A stretch of 15,547 nucleotides of DNA from Bacteroidota bacterium (GTDB taxonomy: Bacteria; Bacteroidota; Bacteroidia; Chitinophagales; Chitinophagaceae). Below, piece by piece: positions 13,630-15,547 of the stretch; position 1 is the stretch's first letter, and the number at the start of each line of letters is the position of its first letter. The notes under the pieces were generated by a model. It had not been told where the DNA came from and searched no databases. It saw only the letters and a program-made list of their open reading frames with translations. The stretch is from positions 1 through 15,547 of the forward strand of contig JAEZCV010000149.1 in assembly GCA_023429985.1 (NCBI GenBank). The letters are read 5' to 3'. The position numbers and the translations under genes were made by a program.

Positions 13630-14955
13630 ATGAAAGTTAACCGCCTTCCGCAGGCAGAGTTTATATTCAAAAACAAATCGGAGATCATTAATGAAAAACT
13701 CCTGCAGTTCATCTGGCAATACCAGTATTTTAACCGCGGTGAATTAAAAACCATTGATGGTTCCACGCTGGAAATTATATCTCCGGGAATTTTGAATACT
13801 AACCAGGGGCCGGATTTTTTAGATGCAAGAATAAGAATTGAAAATACAGTTCTTGCCGGAACCATTGAATTACATTGTCAAACTTCGGAATGGGAACTTC
13901 ATGGTCATGATGCAGATAAGAATTATAATAATGTAATACTTCATGTAGTTTTTATTAATGACTGTGATCCCGGAGGTTTGCATCTTCCACTGCTTGAGCT
14001 GGAGCCCCGGATTTCAAACCTGCTGATTGAAAAATATGCCTTCCTGATGCACGACCAGCAACGCATTCATTGCACGCAAAGCATAAGGGAGGTTAACGAA
14101 CTGGTATGGGTAAAATGGAAAGAAACGCTTGTTGCCGAAAGACTGGAAAGAAAATCTAATGCTTTTCAACACCACCTCAATTCAACTAAATATAATTGGT
14201 CGGAAGTTTTATGGCGCCTGCTGGCACGCAATTTTGGCATCCGGGTAAATTCGGATGCCTTTGAAGCGATAGCCATCTCTCTTCCTTTAAATATCCTGGC
14301 ACGGCACAAGTTACAGATCCATCAGCTGGAAGCTTTGTTATTAGGGCAGGCAAATCTTTTGAATCGTGCATTCAAAGAGTCTTATCCTATAATGCTGGCA
14401 AGAGAATATGCCTTCCTTAAAAAAAAATATGCATTGGTTCCCATTTCTCATCCTGTTCATTTTTTAAGAATGCGGCCTGGAAATTTTCCAAGTATAAGGC
14501 TGGCTCAGCTGGCCATGTTGCTGCATGAAAGATCGGATCTGTTGGAAATAATTCTTAATGCAAAGGAAACTTCTGTGTTGAAATCGGTTTTCAGTGTTCA
14601 GCCAAACGATTACTGGCTTTATCATTATGTGCCCGGAGAGGCATCATCATACAAAAAGAAAAACCTGGGTAAAGACACCATTGAAAATATTATAATCAAT
14701 ACTGTAGTGCCTTTTCTGTATGCCTATGGAAATTACCACAGGCAGGAGGCTTATGTATCAAGAGCTTTTTCACTCTTCCTTGAACTGGAACCAGAACAAA
14801 ACACGATCACCAGGATGTTCACAAAGGCAGGCGTGAACAATGACAATGCTTTTCATTCACAGGCGCTGAATGAATTAATGACGCAGTACTGCGATCAGAA
14901 AAAATGCCTCGAATGTGCAATCGGGTACCAGCTAATAAAAAAGGGTGTTACATAA
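13630..14955 (+). CDS. DUF2851 family protein
   Basis: 441 residues, the usual size for DUF2851. Function is unknown. Conserved-looking N-terminal block: 'ISPGILNTNQGPDFLDARI' (50-68), 'LAGTIELHCQTSEWELHGHD' (75-94), then 'NYNNVILHVVF' (98-108). The spacing of D62 and E80-L-H82 after beta-strand-like stretches is reminiscent of a PD-(D/E)XK core with H in place of K; H91, H93 and D96 are further polar candidates. The rest is mostly helical, with 'MRPGNFPSIRLAQLAMLLHE' (281-300). The C-terminus has a cysteine cluster, 'YCDQKKCLECAIG' (420-432; C421, C426, C429). No signal peptide. An upstream in-frame TAG at 13618 supports ATG 13630. The gene ends inside a bidirectional terminator. Confidence 0.85.
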   Translation: MKVNRLPQAEFIFKNKSEIINEKLLQFIWQYQYFNRGELKTIDGSTLEIISPGILNTNQGPDFLDARIRIENTVLAGTIELHCQTSEWELHGHDADKNYNNVILHVVFINDCDPGGLHLPLLELEPRISNLLIEKYAFLMHDQQRIHCTQSIREVNELVWVKWKETLVAERLERKSNAFQHHLNSTKYNWSEVLWRLLARNFGIRVNSDAFEAIAISLPLNILARHKLQIHQLEALLLGQANLLNRAFKESYPIMLAREYAFLKKKYALVPISHPVHFLRMRPGNFPSIRLAQLAMLLHERSDLLEIILNAKETSVLKSVFSVQPNDYWLYHYVPGEASSYKKKNLGKDTIENIIINTVVPFLYAYGNYHRQEAYVSRAFSLFLELEPEQNTITRMFTKAGVNNDNAFHSQALNELMTQYCDQKKCLECAIGYQLIKKGVT

Positions 14956-14971
14956 CACCCCTGCATTTTTT
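14937..14971. terminator. Bidirectional intrinsic terminator shared by DUF2851 and the small lipoprotein gene
   Basis: GGGTGTT (14943-14949) pairs with AACACCC (14954-14960), loop ACAT. On the plus strand it is followed by CTGC and then TTTTTT (14966-14971). On the minus strand the stem is followed at once by TTTTTTATTA (complement of 14933-14942). Both stop codons lie in the hairpin: TAA 14953-14955 for DUF2851 and TAA 14950-14948 for the lipoprotein. Confidence 0.8.
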
Positions 14972-15067
14972 GTATTTGCCACTGGCAGCTTCTGCAGGTG
15001 TAACAGAACGGGCGCAGGATGATAAAAGAATAAGAACTAAAATAAACAGTACAATAGATGCTTTCAT
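14948..15067 (-). CDS. Small lipoprotein, 39 codons
   Basis: ATG 15067-15065 opens a 39-codon frame ending at TAA 14948. It begins M-K-A-S and then a hydrophobic stretch ('IVLFILVLILL', 5-15), followed by the lipobox 'LLSSC' with C18. The predicted mature part is only 22 residues: 'CARSVTPAEAASGKYKKCR' plus GVM. It is a complete type II signal peptide, so the product should be lipid-modified at C18 and anchored to a membrane, probably the outer. A second cysteine, C35 in 'KYKKCR', lies near the C-terminus. I recall similar short TPxxAA...KCR lipoproteins in Bacteroidota but cannot name a function. A perfect -7 box TAGTTTTG lies 26 bp before the ATG, and a U-tract terminator lies at its end, so it is a self-contained transcription unit. 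Confidence 0.75.
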   Translation of the reverse strand: MKASIVLFILVLILLSSCARSVTPAEAASGKYKKCRGVM

Positions 15068-15093
15068 GTAAGAGATTTAGGTAAAGATTGAGG

Positions 15094-15101
15094 CAAAACT
15101 A
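15094..15101 (-). promoter_or_regulatory. Promoter of the small lipoprotein gene, -7 box TAGTTTTG
   Basis: On the minus strand, TAGTTTTG is an exact TAnnTTTG match, 26 bp before the ATG at 15067. No clear TTTG is seen at the ideal upstream distance. The box lies inside one arm (15093-15100) of an 8-bp inverted repeat, GCAAAACT and AGTTTTGC (15123-15130). Confidence 0.5.
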
Positions 15102-15140
15102 GAAGTTAAATCCGGAAATCCCAGTTTTGCACCTGCCGTT

Positions 15141-15155
15141 TTTTACTTAGTAAAA
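15141..15155. other. Small dyad between the OsmC gene and the lipoprotein promoter
   Basis: TTTTAC (15141-15146), TTA, GTAAAA (15150-15155) is a perfect 6-3-6 inverted repeat. It lies just after the OsmC-family stop on the minus strand. No U-tract follows on that strand, so it is not an obvious terminator. It could be a protein-binding dyad or part of the OsmC mRNA 3' end. Confidence 0.25.
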
Positions 15156-15158
15156 TCA

Positions 15159-15547
15159 CTATTGCCATTTTTCCCAGTCGATATTTACCTCAATATCCGG
15201 ATGGAGACTGAATTGTACAGGACAGGTCTTGCCGGTATTTTTTAAAATTTCTTTTGTTCTTGTTTCCGTTTCCTGCAAAGAAGCGGGTATTTTAAAGAAA
15301 AGATTGATAGCTGCAATCCTGCGAGGATCCGGTTTCATGATCTTTTCTACACTTACTTCCATGCCATCAAGGTCAAAACCCATTGATCTTGCCTTTATGC
15401 CCATTACGGTTAACATGCAGGTGGCAAGAGAAGTGGCCATTAGATCGGTAGGTGAAAATCGTTCACCTTTTCCATTATTATCGGGAGGGGCATCGGTTTC
15501 AAAGCCGGATCCCGACCTCAGATGGGTACAGGTAGTTCTTAATTCCC
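15159..15547 (-). CDS. OsmC/Ohr family peroxiredoxin-like protein (5' end beyond window)
   Basis: The frame is open from the window edge to TAG at 15159, giving about 129 residues; the start codon lies outside. Visible order: 'GSGFETDAPPDNNGKGERFS', then 'PTDLMATSLATCMLTVMGI', 'GMEVSVEKIMKPDPRRIAAI', and 'ILKNTGKTCPVQFSLHP'. The two cysteines in 'LATCML' and 'GKTCPV' match the redox-active pair of OsmC/Ohr proteins, which reduce organic hydroperoxides. The 'ERFSPTDLMATSLATC' block is characteristic of the family. The PDPRRI segment fits the general OsmC-like group more than the Ohr subgroup. The ATG at 15440 is internal. The next gene on this strand is the small lipoprotein, 91 bp downstream, with its own promoter. 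Confidence 0.9.
   Translation of the reverse strand, partial: ELRTTCTHLRSGSGFETDAPPDNNGKGERFSPTDLMATSLATCMLTVMGIKARSMGFDLDGMEVSVEKIMKPDPRRIAAINLFFKIPASLQETETRTKEILKNTGKTCPVQFSLHPDIEVNIDWEKWQ

Noticed and set aside
14222..14238. TGGCAC...TTGGC sigma-54-like sequence
   Set aside because: Spacing between GG and GC is 12 bp, and it lies deep inside the DUF2851 coding region.

Overview
The window looks like a chromosomal core region of a Bacteroidota bacterium, most likely of the Chitinophagaceae or a close relative. This is inferred from five things: protein types restricted to or typical of that phylum (DUF2851, Rossmann/DUF2520, a UbiA of the archaeal ether-lipid type, an N-terminally extended LepB); a TopA with C-terminal repeats instead of zinc fingers; the absence of Shine-Dalgarno sequences before most starts; A+T-rich spacers; and several matches to the Bacteroidota promoter pattern (TTTG, about 19 bp, TAnnTTTG). 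I see no mobile element, CRISPR array, rRNA, tRNA or phage gene.

Layout. 1-304 holds the 3' end of pdhB (+). 305-586 is the longest gene-free stretch and contains two hairpins and a possible promoter. 587-1747 is an NtrC-type response regulator without a DNA-binding domain (+). Its stop overlaps by 19 bp the convergent stop of a MerR-type regulator with a B12-sensor-like domain (1729-2619, -). Divergent from merR are lepB (signal peptidase I, 2725-4254, +), a clear terminator, and cdd (cytidine deaminase, 4306-4791, +).

From 10682 down to 4825 everything lies on the minus strand and is tightly packed. In transcription order it reads: alpha/beta hydrolase, SGNH hydrolase, a 94-bp gap with a possible promoter, topA, a SirB1/transglutaminase-like protein, a CsaA-like tRNA-binding OB-fold protein, and ogt. 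The last two overlap by one base (TGATG). From 10748 to 14955 a plus-strand cluster follows: DUF2520 dehydrogenase-like protein, KdsC-type phosphatase, UbiA prenyltransferase, Maf nucleotide pyrophosphatase and DUF2851. It has gaps of 59, 4, -8 and 52 bp. It ends in a bidirectional terminator shared with a 39-codon lipoprotein gene on the opposite strand (14948-15067). The window closes with a 5'-truncated OsmC-family gene (-).

How they fit together: most genes are housekeeping, covering pyruvate oxidation, protein export, pyrimidine salvage, DNA topology and repair, and LPS and isoprenoid lipid biosynthesis. I found no convincing self-contained novel system. The points most worth a second look are the overlooked small lipoprotein, the HTH-less sigma-54 activator with an altered GAFTGA loop, the promoter/terminator arrangement in front of it, the degenerate transglutaminase-like protein in the topA operon, and the nuclease-like motif pattern of DUF2851.
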